Counted from the first letter of the stretch, positions 50,090-59,458 are shown. The stretch: DNA of 61,330 nt from Streptomyces camponoticapitis (GCF_014646115.1 NZ_BMMV01000036.1:1-61330), one strand, 5' to 3'. Notes: generated from the sequence alone by a model not told the origin. Numbers and translations are program-made.

Positions 50090-51100
50090 TCAGTAGCCGG
50101 GCTGGGCCGCCGGTTCGCCGCGGAACGTCGACCGGTACGCGCTCGGCGACACGCCCAGCGCCGCCTGGAAGTGCTGGCGCAGCGAGGCTCCCGTGCCGAA
50201 GCCAGCTTCCGTTGCCACCCGGTCCACCGGGAGGGCCGACTCCTCCAGGAGCTGGCGGGCGCGCTCGATTCGTTGCTGCGTAAGCCACTGCAGCGCTGAG
50301 ACGCCGACCTCCTCGCGAAAGCGGCGGGTGAACGTGCGGGTGCTCATCGACTCGCGTGCCGCCAGCTCGCGTAGCGTCAGCGGGCGGTGCAGGTTGTCCA
50401 GCGCCCAGGCTCGGGCGGCCTTTGTCGACGACGTTCGGGGCTCGAGCACCGGGCGGCGGACGAACTGGGCCTGGCCGCCCTCGCGGTGCGGGGAGACGAC
50501 CGTGCCGCGGGCGACCTCGTTGGCCACGGCCGTGCCGTGGTCGCGGCGGATCATGTGCAGGACCAGGTCGATCCCGGAGGCGACGCCGGCGGAGGTGAGG
50601 ACGTCGCCGTCGTCGGTGTAGAGCGCGCACGGGTCGACGTCGACCTTTGGGAACCGTTCCTGCAGGTCCGCAGCGGATTGCCAGTGCGTGGTCGCCGGGC
50701 GGCCGTCTAGCAGGCCGGCGGCGGCCAGCACGAACGCGCCGGTGCAGATCGACGCGATCCGCGTGCCCTCCCGGATCCCCGCCAGCGCGGTGCGCACCGG
50801 CGGGGCCAGCTCGCACGCGGCCGACTCATAGTCGGCCATCGACGCCGAAACGATCACGGTATCGGCCTCCGCGAGCGCTTCCGGACCGCGGTGGACGGGG
50901 ATGACAACGTCGGAGTCGGTGCGCACCGGCCCTGGCTCGGGCGTGCAGGTGACGACTTCGTACAGCGGCTCGCCTGCAGCCGAGCGCGCCTGACCGAACA
51001 GCCGCTGGACGATGCCGAGTTCCATTACGAGCATCCCGTGCCGCACCAAGACGGCGACGCGGTGGCGGCCGGGGTGCGTGAACGCTGCGGACGAAGACAT
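50090..51100 (-). CDS. GlxA-family AraC-type regulator
   Basis: A 336-residue protein. The N-terminal DJ-1/PfpI-like domain has VAVLVRHGMLVMELGIVQRL and the nucleophile-elbow-like ASICTGAFVLAAAGLLDGRP followed by ATTHWQSAADL. The C-terminal AraC-type helix-turn-helix domain reads LTLRELAARESMSTRTFTRR and PVDRVATEAGFGTGASLRQH. This two-domain layout defines the GlxA group of regulators. ATG 51100 is chosen; ATG 51127 is possible. It is divergent from a quinone-reductase gene 70 bases away, its likely target. Confidence 0.87.
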   Translation of the reverse strand: MSSSAAFTHPGRHRVAVLVRHGMLVMELGIVQRLFGQARSAAGEPLYEVVTCTPEPGPVRTDSDVVIPVHRGPEALAEADTVIVSASMADYESAACELAPPVRTALAGIREGTRIASICTGAFVLAAAGLLDGRPATTHWQSAADLQERFPKVDVDPCALYTDDGDVLTSAGVASGIDLVLHMIRRDHGTAVANEVARGTVVSPHREGGQAQFVRRPVLEPRTSSTKAARAWALDNLHRPLTLRELAARESMSTRTFTRRFREEVGVSALQWLTQQRIERARQLLEESALPVDRVATEAGFGTGASLRQHFQAALGVSPSAYRSTFRGEPAAQPGY

Positions 51101-51170
51101 GGCCCGATTCTTGCACAGATTGTCCATCAGGCCACTCGCTTACGCTCCGCGACGGCCTGATGATCGAATC

Positions 51171-51938
51171 ATGAACTTGTTGTGGGTATTCGCCCATCCC
51201 GAACCCCGCTCGCTGAGCGGCGCCCTCCGCGACGACAGCCTCCAGACACTCCGGAACCTCGGCCATGACGTCCGCGAGTCGGATCTGTACGCGATGAAGT
51301 GGAATCCGGTCGTCGACGCGACCGACTACGGCACCGAGGCCGCCGACGAGCGGCTGCAGGTCGCGGGGGCGTCCGCCCGCGCCTACGCCGGTGGCACGCT
51401 GAGCCCTGAAATCGTTGCCGAGCAGGAGAAACTGGTCTGGGCGGACGCGATCGTCGTGCAGTTCCCGCTGTGGTGGTTCGGCGTTCCCGCGATCCTCAAG
51501 GGCTGGATCGACCGCGTGCTGGTGAAGGGTTTCGCGTACGGCCTGTCCGGCGATGACGGCCGCACGCTCCACTACGGCGAGGGCAGACTGGCGGGCAAGC
51601 GCGCGATGGCGGTCGTGACGGGCGGGGCCAGCGAGGCGGCGCTGGGCCCGCGCGGCGTCAACGGTTCACTGGACGACCTGCTGTTCAGCCTCCAGCACGG
51701 GACGTTCTTCTACACCGGGATGTCGGTCCTCCCGCCGTACGCGGTGTACGGCGCCGACCGGGTGCCCCCGGAGCAGTTCACCGAGGCCCGCGACGCGCTG
51801 CGCGAGCGGCTGCGCACGCTGGAGACGACCGAGCCGCTGCCGTACCGCTCCCGCAACGGTGGCGACTACGACGAAAACATGGTCCTCAAGGAGGCGCACG
51901 TGCCCGGTGAGACCGGGTTTGCGATCCACCTCCGGTAA
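51171..51938 (+). CDS. NAD(P)H:quinone oxidoreductase-like flavoprotein (NQO1 family)
   Basis: A 255-residue flavodoxin-like protein. MNLLWVFAHPEPRSLSGAL is the N-terminal FMN/FAD-binding segment with the AHP-x-x-x-S motif. VVQFPLWWFGVPAILKGWID is the second signature of the NQO1/KefF/MdaB group, and KRAMAVVTGGASEAALGPRG follows. It would reduce quinones or electrophiles by two electrons. No ribosome site stands before ATG 51171; a leaderless or very short leader is possible. Divergent from the GlxA regulator. Confidence 0.87.
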   Translation: MNLLWVFAHPEPRSLSGALRDDSLQTLRNLGHDVRESDLYAMKWNPVVDATDYGTEAADERLQVAGASARAYAGGTLSPEIVAEQEKLVWADAIVVQFPLWWFGVPAILKGWIDRVLVKGFAYGLSGDDGRTLHYGEGRLAGKRAMAVVTGGASEAALGPRGVNGSLDDLLFSLQHGTFFYTGMSVLPPYAVYGADRVPPEQFTEARDALRERLRTLETTEPLPYRSRNGGDYDENMVLKEAHVPGETGFAIHLR

Positions 51939-52829
51939 CCACAGCGCGGGCCGGGTCAACAGGACATCGACACCGTCCTCGAGCAGTGCGCGCACCACCG
52001 CAGGGCCCACATGGTGCGTGTAGCCGGTGACGAACGTCTTCCTTCCCCGATACCTCACCGGATCGCCTAGATGACGCCCGTCTCCATCAGCAAGCGCAGA
52101 CCGATCATCGTCAATGCCGGGCACCGGCCGTTGAGTGCCGTATGTAGAGAGACGAGCGAGAAGGGCGCCCATCCGCTGCCGCTCGGCGCTGTGGGGTGAC
52201 GAGAACCTAGCGGGTGGCGGCGCGGCGCAGGGGCGTCACGCCGCCACCGGCTCGGAAGCCACCTGGCCGAATATGGCCGGCTCGGCCCGCAGTATGCCCA
52301 CATCTGCAGGCAGTCCCCGCCGAGCGCGATGGACAGCGCCACATCCAGCAGAACAATGTCCGGACCGTGCACCGCACGGGGCTTGCGCCACGGAGCAAGC
52401 CATGGCGTCCAAGCCGGACTCGCGGACCGTCTCGGCCAACAGCATGCGAGACCCCGCCGCCGCCCTCGACGCGGACACGCGGAAAACCTGCTCCGCATAC
52501 TCACCTGGAGAGTGCTTCTTTCCGTGCAGCCAACAGGACTCTAGACAAGCCCTATCGCTGCAGGTCAGGAGCACCCCTCGCATTTTTGATCTAGCCTCGG
52601 ACCCCGTGCCGAGTGAAAGCACGAGTTAAACGCGGACTTCTAGTCGATCTGGTGCGGACCGCATCCGCCGCAGCATGATCGGAGAGGTTCTCCGCGAACT
52701 GCAGCACCGATACCAGCGCCGGCCGGCCAGGGGACAGCACCAGCCTTCCATCGCAGAGATAACCGGCCACGGGACTGGTGGGCTCGCATGTTGAGGTGTC
52801 GCGTATTCGACGCCTGTGAAGGAGTCCCG
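51939..52829. other. Degraded stretch, weak regulator remnants only
   Basis: About 890 bp without an intact gene. On the minus strand near 52060-52160 a short run, SLHTALNGRCPALTMIGLRL, resembles the end of a LuxR-type DNA-binding domain, and around 52320-52470 GPDIVLLDVALSIALGGD and MLLAETVRESGLDAMA are reminiscent of a receiver domain, but they lie in different frames and cannot be joined. A separate run, YRGRKTFVTGYTHHVGPAVV (near 52010), is unidentified. Confidence 0.3.
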
Positions 52830-53159
52830 TCACTCAACGTGTGTGTCGTCGCTCTCCGATGCGGCTGCGATGTGGCGCCGACAGAGGTCTGCTGAGGTGA
52901 GGTGCGGCTTGTCGAGAACAGATGAGTAGAGGTTCATCTCACGAGCTGCCTCGTCGAGATGCTGCCAGAAGGCCAGCGGAAGCTCGTGGTCATGCCCCAG
53001 ATCGACAAGGTCGTCGAAGGCGAGTCCCAGTTCATTGTGGTCGAGCCACTCCTGCACTCCGCTTGGGTCGATCTCTGCTGTCTCGGTAAGGCAGGACATC
53101 GCTGCAGTGAGATGGTCGCGAGTGGTGGTCCACGAAGAGGCAAGCCGGTGATCAGTCAC
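52830..53159 (-). CDS. Small acidic hypothetical protein
   Basis: A 109-residue protein: WTTTRDHLTAAMSCLTETAE, VQEWLDHNELGLAFDDLVDL and AFWQHLDEAAREMNLYSSVL. It is helical and acidic, and similar proteins of 90-120 residues with an 'E-x-x-x-H-N-E-x-x-L-A' core are common and uncharacterised in Streptomyces, sometimes near toxin-like genes. No partner is visible here. It precedes the recombinase stop by only 17 bases but reads in the same direction, downstream of it. Confidence 0.6.
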   Translation of the reverse strand: MTDHRLASSWTTTRDHLTAAMSCLTETAEIDPSGVQEWLDHNELGLAFDDLVDLGHDHELPLAFWQHLDEAAREMNLYSSVLDKPHLTSADLCRRHIAAASESDDTHVE

Positions 53160-53176
53160 CTGAAGATCCTCTCGGA

Positions 53177-54391
53177 TTAGGTTCGGCCGTGGTCACCGGG
53201 GGCGTATCGACCCCAGGTTCCGCCAGCTTCGGTGACCAGCCGAGTGGCGGTCTTGTCGTGGTAGCCGAGCGCCTTCGCGATGACGGGGGCTGGGGCCTGA
53301 AGGACGAGCTGCCGGATCGCGGAAGCCCTGCCGCGCTGAGGAGGGACGCCGATCTTCCGCAGGTGGACTTGGAGGCTGACCGGATTCATCGGCTGTCCGG
53401 GGTGGCGGCCTGGGAAGAGCCACTGTGAGCTTCTGCTGCTGGCGTATGGCAGGTGCTGGCAGGACTGGACGTAGGCCCGGATGAGGTCAGCGACGGGCTC
53501 CGGCAGCGGGGACGGAGGGTCTCCCAGCCGGACGGTGACGGTGGCACCGTCGTCGAGGACGTCGTCGACAGTGAGGCGGACGATGCAGGTGACGGGTTGC
53601 GCGTAGAGGAGAACGAGCGCGGCCGCGACCCGGGCCCGCAGAGGTAGCGAGTCGTCGTTGAGGATCCGCCGGAGAATGGCGAGTCGGCGGTGCTGGTGCA
53701 GCGGCGCTTCGTCCTGGTTGATGACCTGGGGTGGCAGCGTGAGGTGGGGCATCCGGCTCGTCTTCATGCACCAGCGCAGAAACGTCTGGGCCGGGCGCCG
53801 GGTGGCCAGCTTCTCGGTGTGCCAGGCGTCGAGGTCGGCCTGCTGGCAGTGTTCGATGGTGCGGTCTCGGTCGGCGAGCCAGGCGAGGAAGGCGGCGGCC
53901 TGGGTGACCTCCTGTTTCGCCTGGCTAATCTGGGAGCGTCCCAGAGGCCCCTTCTCCGCCTTGCTCCGCAGGCGCCGCATCTGGTGCCAGGTGACGAAGT
54001 GCTGTAGACGCCGACGGTGTTCGGGGCCCTCGATGACGGCGAGCCGTTCGGTCAGCCAGCGCTGATAGAGCATGAGCTGCCGGTCGACATGTGGCAGGAC
54101 GCCGCTGTCCATCAGCAGGTCACGTAGGTGAGCGACGGTTCGCCAGGGTGTTTCCTGGTGCAGCCCGTCGTGGGTGAGCGGAATCGTGCCGGTGGTCAGG
54201 CCCCGGAGGAGCCGGACGACGTTGGGGTTGCGGAGCCAGATGAGTCGGCTCTTGGGCCGGGTGCCGGTCGGCGGGGACGGGGATCTCCAGTTCTTCGCGG
54301 AGCGCGGGGACGAGGACGAAGCGAGGGGTGTGGTACTTCGCGGCGGTCTTCCCGCCCCGGGTGCGGCAGGCGCTGCCGGCGGGCGCGTCAC
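53177..54391 (-). CDS. Tyrosine-recombinase-like protein
   Basis: A 404-codon frame; meaningful sequence starts near 54250 with WLRNPNVVRLLRGLTTGTIP. The body has an N-terminal SAM-like region (QEVTQAAAFLAWLADRDRTI) and a catalytic part: Arg in VTCIVRLTVDDVL, then WLFPGRHPGQPMNPVSLQVH, ASAIRQLVLQAPAPVIAKAL with GYHDKTATRLVTEAGGTWGR and Tyr in RYAPGD. The box II His is replaced (ASAIR instead of HxxR), as in a divergent actinomycete recombinase group. The first 45 codons are out-of-frame relative to an upstream zinc-finger frame, so the gene may be 5'-truncated by a frameshift. Confidence 0.7.
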   Translation of the reverse strand: MTRPPAAPAAPGAGRPPRSTTPLASSSSPRSAKNWRSPSPPTGTRPKSRLIWLRNPNVVRLLRGLTTGTIPLTHDGLHQETPWRTVAHLRDLLMDSGVLPHVDRQLMLYQRWLTERLAVIEGPEHRRRLQHFVTWHQMRRLRSKAEKGPLGRSQISQAKQEVTQAAAFLAWLADRDRTIEHCQQADLDAWHTEKLATRRPAQTFLRWCMKTSRMPHLTLPPQVINQDEAPLHQHRRLAILRRILNDDSLPLRARVAAALVLLYAQPVTCIVRLTVDDVLDDGATVTVRLGDPPSPLPEPVADLIRAYVQSCQHLPYASSRSSQWLFPGRHPGQPMNPVSLQVHLRKIGVPPQRGRASAIRQLVLQAPAPVIAKALGYHDKTATRLVTEAGGTWGRYAPGDHGRT

Positions 54392-54449
54392 AGTTCGGGC
54401 AGTCGTGATGTTCTACCGCCAATGCTGCCTGATCGGGCGTGAGATCCAT
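54120..54449 (-). pseudogene. Zinc-finger N-terminal piece overlapping the recombinase
   Basis: From ATG 54449: MDLTPDQAALAVEHHDCPNC then DAPAGSACRTRGGKTAAKYH and FVLVPALREELEIPVPADR. The C-P-N-C...C...H pattern is the short zinc finger seen at the start of mobile-element recombinase/invertase proteins. After residue 66 the frame is proline- and arginine-rich and overlaps the recombinase gene. A one-base change near 54255 would join it to WLRNPNVVRLL of the recombinase or to a related partner; this is likely but unproven. Confidence 0.5.
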
Positions 54450-54606
54450 GCGGGCAGTCTCTCAGAACCGCCTCGCACAACATGCGGGTTTCGAGAGGAC
54501 TTTTGCGAGTAGCGACCTGCGGAAACGGGTCGGCTCCCGGGGCTGTCGCAGAACTCTCACAGATGGTCATTTATGCGAGACCGGGAGCTTGGCTGGTGAG
54601 AGCGGT

Positions 54607-55251
54607 TTAGCAGCAGTGGCGCGGGGTCGGCGCGTCGATGAGGGTCTGGGTGAGGGGGCGGCCGAGTTGGTGGGCGTCGGCGACGGGCAGCGTGCTTGTG
54701 CCGGGGTGGTCGGTGAGCCAGTTCTGGGCGGCTTCGGGGTGGGCGAAGAAGTGGACGTGGTTGCAGAAGGCGGAGCGGACGGAGGTCATGTCGTCGGGGG
54801 TGATGATCGAGACCACGGCGTCAGCGGGGTTGAGGTCGGTGACGCCGGTGGGGGTCACGGTGAGGCAGACGGGGGTTCGGGTGGTGTGGCAGGGGGATTC
54901 GACGTGGGCGGTGCGGCCCAGGACTGCGGGGAAGACGAGGGTGTCCAGAGCGCACCATGTGTAGAGCTGTACGCCGTCGATCGTGAAGTGATGCGGGGTC
55001 GGGCGCTGGGTCAGGCCGCTGCCGATGACGCGGCCGGCGTCGTCGTACTCGGTGTCGGGCATGGCGGCCAGGGCCTGGCGGATCTCGTCTTCGGATCGGT
55101 GGGTGGCGTCGGCGATCTGACCGGGGGTGACGGGTTGTCCGGTGGCGAGGAGGTGCAGGAGGGGGCGCCAGAGCTAGGGTTGGGCACTGGCGCCGCCGCC
55201 GTTGAACGCAGTGGTCAGTCGGGCGGCGAGCTGTCGGGAGGCGGGATTCAC
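54607..55251 (-). pseudogene. merB: Organomercurial lyase (MerB) gene with an in-frame amber codon
   Basis: From GTG 55251: NPASRQLAARLTTAFNGGGA, then TAG at 55176-55174 (codon 26) where Trp is expected before LWRPLLHLLATGQPVTPGQI. The remaining frame is intact: the winged-helix part, HFTIDGVQLYTWCALDTLVF with catalytic Cys96- and Asp99-like residues, and VRSAFCNHVHFFAHPEA with the second catalytic Cys. MerB splits C-Hg bonds before MerA reduces Hg(II). Translation could restart at ATG 55062 (151 residues), which keeps the catalytic cysteines but loses the N-terminal helices. The TGG-to-TAG change is one substitution. Confidence 0.75.
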
Positions 55252-55360
55252 AGCGATCCTTTCCGCAGGTCAGGAGCAGGGGTTGATGTGGGTCGGGTCC
55301 GTGCGCCGCTTCTCCCGGCCGCGCGGGGGAAACGGCGCACGGGAGTGTGGGCCCTCTTCC

Positions 55361-56710
55361 TTACTGCGGCAGTGCTTCGAGGGCGGCGAGGTATGCCTCG
55401 CTGTAGGTGGGGAATTGGGCTGCCTGGTCCCGCAGGACGGTCAGGGGGATGCGGGCGCGGATGGCGAGGGATGCCTGGTGGATCCATTCGCTGGCCAGGG
55501 GGGCGACAGCGTAGGCGCCCAGGAGGCGTTGTTCGGTGCGGTCGGCGACCAAGCCGAGGGTGCCGCGTGGCTGCTTTTCGAAGGTGTAGGGGCGCGCGAT
55601 GCTGTCGGCGAGGTCGAGTTCGGTGGTGATGACGTCGTGGCCTGCGGCGGTGGCGGCGGCTGCGGTGAGACCGGCGGCGGCGATTTCGGGTACGCCGAAG
55701 ACGACGCGGGGGATGCCGTCGTAGGTGGCGGTGCGGTGGCGTCCGAGGATCGTGTCGGCGGCGATGCGGGCCTGGTACATGCCGACGTGGGTGAAGGGCA
55801 TGACGGCGGTGACGTCGCCGATCGCCCACAGCCCGTCGCCGGCGCGGCAGGAGGCGTCGATGGGGATCGCGCCGCGGTCGTCGACGGTGATGCCGGTGCG
55901 CTCCAGGTTCAAATCGGCGGTGCGGGGGCGGCGGCCGGCTCCGATGATGATGACGTCGACGCGGACTTCGCTGCCGTCGTCGAGGGTGACGAGGGTGTCG
56001 TCGCCCTCACGGCGGGCGCTACGTGCGGTGCGGGAGGTGTGCAGGGTGATGCCGGCCTCGGTGAGGTGGGCGGCGGCGAGTTCGCCGACGCGCGGGTCTT
56101 CACGATCCAGCAGCCTGCCGGCGGACTGGACGAGGGTGACCTGGGTGCCGAAGCGGGCAAGGAAGGTGCTCAGCTCGACACCCACGGCGCTGCCCCCGAT
56201 GACCAGGGCCCTTTCGGGGATGTCGGTGAGGGTGGTGGCTTCCCGGTTGGTCCACACGGGCACGTCGGCCAGTCCCTTGATGAGCGGGATACGGGGCTGG
56301 CTGCCGGTGGCGATGATGATGTTGTCCGCGCTCATCTCGCGTCCGGCGGCGGTGACGGTGCGCGGGCCGGTGAAGGCGGCCTGGCCTTTGACGACGGTGA
56401 TGCCCTGGTCCTGGTAGCCGGAGACCTGCGCGGAGTCGTCGAGGTGGCGGATCATGTAGTCGCGGTATGCGCGCAGGTCTGCCCAGTCCAGGGAAGGGTC
56501 GGTGACGCCCTGGGCCCGGTCGGCTTCCGTGCGGGCTTCCGGGGCGCGCAGGAGGGTCTTGGAGGGGATGCAGGCCCAGTAGGCGCATTCCCCGCCGATC
56601 AGTTCGGCTTCGATCACGGCGATGCGCTGGCCGCCGCTGTGCAGGCGTGCGGCAGCGGCCTCACCGGCGGGGCCGGTGCCGATCACGATGGTGTCGAACG
56701 ATGCGCTCAT
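55361..56710 (-). CDS. Pyridine-nucleotide disulfide oxidoreductase in the mer locus
   Basis: A 449-residue flavoprotein. The FAD motif TIVIGTGPAGEAAAARL is at the N-terminus and the redox-active pair is ECAYWACIPSKTLL (CAYWAC, instead of the CVNVGC of MerA). The NAD-binding GGSAVGVELSTFLARFG is near residue 190, the second FAD segment DGLWAIGDVTAVMPFTHV near 320, and the C-terminal dimer domain follows, but no vicinal Cys pair. It is a class I reductase (dihydrolipoamide/mycothione-like) lying between merB and merA in the same direction. It may regenerate thiols used in mercury detoxification; the substrate is not known. Confidence 0.88.
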   Translation of the reverse strand: MSASFDTIVIGTGPAGEAAAARLHSGGQRIAVIEAELIGGECAYWACIPSKTLLRAPEARTEADRAQGVTDPSLDWADLRAYRDYMIRHLDDSAQVSGYQDQGITVVKGQAAFTGPRTVTAAGREMSADNIIIATGSQPRIPLIKGLADVPVWTNREATTLTDIPERALVIGGSAVGVELSTFLARFGTQVTLVQSAGRLLDREDPRVGELAAAHLTEAGITLHTSRTARSARREGDDTLVTLDDGSEVRVDVIIIGAGRRPRTADLNLERTGITVDDRGAIPIDASCRAGDGLWAIGDVTAVMPFTHVGMYQARIAADTILGRHRTATYDGIPRVVFGVPEIAAAGLTAAAATAAGHDVITTELDLADSIARPYTFEKQPRGTLGLVADRTEQRLLGAYAVAPLASEWIHQASLAIRARIPLTVLRDQAAQFPTYSEAYLAALEALPQ

Positions 56711-56774
56711 CGGTGGATGTCTCCTGTGAGGTTCGCGGACGCCGGAGGGGCCGCCGGCCGCAGGGACGTGGGGG

Positions 56775-58155
56775 TCAGGCGCAGCAGGAGGTGGGCATCT
56801 GCTCGCCGGGGTCGAAGAGTTTCGCGGCCAGCCGCAGGCTTTCGGCCATCGTCAGGTAGGGCGCCCAGGTGGCGGCGAGGTCGCTGACGGTCATCTGGGC
56901 CTTGATGGCGTAGGTGGCGGCGAGCATCAGCTCTCCTGCGGCTTGTGCGGCGGCGTGGACGCCCAGGAGGCGGCCGGTGGCCGCGTCGGCCACGAGCTTG
57001 ACCGCGCCGAGGGTGTCGAAGTTGACCAGCGCCCGGGGGACGTCGGACAGGGGCAGGGTCCGGCAGGCGCAGGTGTATCCGGCGTCGAGGGCCTGCTGCT
57101 CGCTCAGCCCTGCCGAGGACAGTTGGGGGCGGGTGAACATGACCGCGGGCAGGCCGGTGTAGTCGACCCGGTCGTTGTTGCCGAAGGCGTTGGCCGCCGC
57201 CACGCGGCCCTGCGCGGCGGCGGCGTAGACGTACTGGGGGCCGCCGGTGATGTCGCCGACGGCGTAGACGGCCGGGTTGGAGGTGCGTTGGTGTTCGTCG
57301 ACCACGATGAAGCCGCGCTGGTCCGTTTTGACCCCGGCCGCGGACAGGTTGAGCCCGGCGGTCCTGGCCGTGCGCCCGGTGGCCACGAGCAGCCGGCTGC
57401 CGGTGACGCGCAGGCCGGTGTCGGTCACCACAGTGACACCGGCGCCCGGGGCGGGTTCGACGGCCTGGGCGCGGTGCTCGACGACGCGGATGCCCTCCCG
57501 GGTGAACGCGGCACGCATCACCTGCCGCAGCTCGGGTTCCGCGGCGGGTGCGAGCCGGCCGACGAGGATGACCTTCACGCCCAGACCGGCGAACAGCTGG
57601 GCTTGTTCCATGCCGACGTAGCCGCCGATGACCACCAGCGATTCGGGGAGCTCGGCGAGCTCCCATCGCGCTCGTCGAGGTCAGGTAGCCGACGTCGTCC
57701 AGGCCGGGCAGGTCGGGACGCTGGGGTTCGGCGCCGCCCGCGAGCAGGTACGCCGCAGCCGCGACGGGATCCCCGTCGATGGCCAAGCGCCCGTCTGGGT
57801 CGAAGGCGGCGGTGCCCAGGCGGATCTCGAAGCCGTAGGCGTCGGCCACCGCGGCGTACTTGTCCTGCCGCATCCGTCCCACCAGCTCGTCCTTCTGGCC
57901 GATCAGCTCCGCCAAGTCCACCGGCCCGGTCGAGGTCGGCGCACCGGCGAACGGATTCGCGCCGGCGGCGGCACGGTGCCCGGACATGTGCAGCAGCGCC
58001 TTGCTGGGGACACAGCCGACATTGACGCACGTGCCGCCGACCGCGCCCGCGTCCACCATCAGCACACTCCTGCCTGCCTGCCGGGCCGTGATGGCCGCGC
58101 TCATCGCGGCACCACCCGAGCCCACGACCACCAGGTCGTATGCGGCACTGGCCAT
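56775..58155 (-). pseudogene. merA: Mercuric reductase (MerA) with a one-base frameshift
   Basis: From ATG 58155: VVVGSGGAAMSAAITARQAG (FAD), GGTCVNVGCVPSKALLHMSG (redox cysteines) and DPDGRLAIDGDPV. At 57662-57664 CCC (GGG on the coding strand) has one base too many; the frame continues VVIGGYVGMEQAQLFAGLGV, YAVGDITGGPQYVYAAAAQG and ends GEQMPTSCCA with the vicinal Cys pair that binds Hg(II). With the base removed, a complete MerA of about 460 residues, without an N-terminal HMA domain, results. The lesion is a homopolymer insertion, so it may be real decay or an error. Confidence 0.85.
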
Positions 58156-58251
58156 CTCGTCTCACTCTCCTCGCAGGTACAAACGGCGACCGGCACGCTT
58201 ACGCGTCGGCGACCGGCGGATCCCACCGCCCCACCCTTTCGTATGCGGCTT

Positions 58252-58298
58252 GCCGAATAGCAGAAGGCCAGCATACTATCCGGACAGGCGAATAGCTG
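58252..58298. promoter_or_regulatory. Direct-repeat operator candidate of the mer regulator
   Basis: Between merA and the ArsR-type gene, GCCGAATAGCAG (58252-58263) and GGCGAATAGCTG (58287-58298) repeat the core CGAATAGC, 35 bases apart (about three helix turns). AT-rich sequence with ACTATCC lies between. This is a plausible site for the mercury-responsive ArsR/SmtB repressor controlling both directions. Confidence 0.5.
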
Positions 58299-58318
58299 CT
58301 TGTGGAAAGGCCCTGCCC

Positions 58319-58717
58319 GTGGATATCCCCACTCTTACCGATCACCCGGACGCAGTCCCGGCGCCGACCACCATGTCCGAGGTGCCGTGTCTGCATCTGG
58401 ACACCACGGCCCGCTTCTTCCGCGCGCTGTCCGACCCCACCCGGCTGAAGCTGCTGGAGTTCATCCTGCGCGGCGAGCGCACCTCGGCCGACTGCGTGGA
58501 GCACGCCGGGATCTCCCAGCCGCGCGTGTCGGTTCACCTGTCCTGTCTGATGGACTGCGGCTACGTCCAGGCCCGCCGGGACGGCAAGAAGCTGCGCTAC
58601 TCCGCCGGTGATCCCCGGGTGGCCGACCTGGTCATGCTGGCGCGCTCCCTGGCCGCCGACAACGCCGCCGCACCGGAGTGCTGCCCTCGCATCCCCGACA
58701 GCGGTGACCTGCGATGA
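58319..58717 (+). CDS. merR: ArsR/SmtB-family regulator of the mercury locus
   Basis: A 132-residue ArsR-type repressor from GTG 58319 with GGAAAGG upstream. The N-terminus has a Cys in MSEVPCLHLDTTARFF; the helix-turn-helix is ADCVEHAGISQPRVSVHLSC then LMDCGYVQARRDGKKLRYSA. Several cysteines (HLSCLMDC, PECCPR) could bind Hg(II). Streptomyces mer regulators belong to ArsR and not the proteobacterial MerR family, which fits. It is coupled to the next gene by an ATGA overlap and divergent from merA. Confidence 0.85.
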   Translation: MDIPTLTDHPDAVPAPTTMSEVPCLHLDTTARFFRALSDPTRLKLLEFILRGERTSADCVEHAGISQPRVSVHLSCLMDCGYVQARRDGKKLRYSAGDPRVADLVMLARSLAADNAAAPECCPRIPDSGDLR

Positions 58718-58977
58718 CACGACCGCCCGAGCAGTCAGGCTCCGGCCGTGGTCTGCTGGCCGCCATCGGGCTGATCCTGCTGCCCGTCATCTGCTGCGCC
58801 GGTCCGGCCCTGCTGGCCAGCGGAATCCTGGCCGGCGTGGGCGGGGCAGTGGTCAGCCCCTGGCTGCTCGCCCCGGCCGCCGTCCTGATCGCCGCAGGTC
58901 TGCTCTGGCGGGTGCGCCGCTGCCCGCCGGACACCCGCACCGGCCAGCCGGAGCGCGACCTGCTCCGCAAGCACTGA
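58714..58977 (+). CDS. MerT/MerF-like mercury transport protein
   Basis: An 87-residue membrane protein with two predicted helices: LLAAIGLILLPVICCAGPAL (with the vicinal Cys pair that carries Hg(II) in MerT/MerF) and VSPWLLAPAAVLIAAGLLWR, followed by a short charged tail containing one Cys. It is smaller than MerT and resembles the MerF-type or Streptomyces mer transport ORFs. It starts inside the regulator stop codon and probably brings Hg(II) into the cell for MerA. Confidence 0.75.
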   Translation: MTRPPEQSGSGRGLLAAIGLILLPVICCAGPALLASGILAGVGGAVVSPWLLAPAAVLIAAGLLWRVRRCPPDTRTGQPERDLLRKH

Positions 58978-59145
58978 CTCCATCCCGGCCGGACACAAGC
59001 CGCCCAGTTGCCCCGGGTCTTGTAGGACTTCTTCGACACGACGGCCCTCCCGGGCACCGTCATCGGATTCCACAGCCCAGCGTGGCCCCGCGCGCCAAGG
59101 CCGGGCAAGCCCTTCGGTGCCCGGCAAAAGCCCCGAACCGCGGGC

Positions 59146-59411
59146 TCACTCCTGTCCATCGTCCTCTTCGTCGAGTTCAGCTGAGTCCGGGTCGCGCAGC
59201 GGTCGCAGGACCCCACCGGCCGGGGAGGAGGCCGTGAAGCTGTAGCGCCCCAGGACGTTGAGATTCATGTGCTTGAGCGGAGAGAGTCTGGCGATGTCTT
59301 CCTCGGATCTCATGGCCTTCGACGCGCAGCTGGGTGACGGCGGCGTCGATGTACCGGGTAGTCCACAGCACCACGGCGTTCAGGACGAGGCCGAGCGCGC
59401 CGAGCTGGTCT
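59146..59411 (-). pseudogene. Tn3-family transposase, C-terminal fragment
   Basis: One frame gives DQLGALGLVLNAVVLWTTRY then IDAAVTQLRVEGHEI; after a small deletion near 59300 another gives EDIARLSPLKHMNLNVLGRY and SFTASSPAGGVLRPLRDPDS to the TGA at 59146. This is the end of Tn3-type DDE transposases, including the LSPL...N-x-x-G-x-Y-x-F signature. Its position 170 bp from the mer transport gene suggests the mercury genes arrived on a Tn3-like transposon. Confidence 0.7.
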
Positions 59412-59458
59412 TATCCGAACTAGCCCAGCCCAGCGATAGATCCGCCTGCGAGCCGACG

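Noticed and set aside
10675..55176. Several in-frame TAG codons (DUF6766, IS5 remnant, merB) as a sign of amber suppression or recoding
   Set aside because: Each is one transition from TGG or CAG in genes that are remnants or lie beside remnants, and no suppressor tRNA with a CUA anticodon is seen; ordinary decay is simpler.
58978..59145. Tn3 terminal inverted repeat beyond the transposase end
   Set aside because: GGGGC-like runs are present but no paired copy could be found on the other side of the mer genes, so no transposon boundary is claimed.
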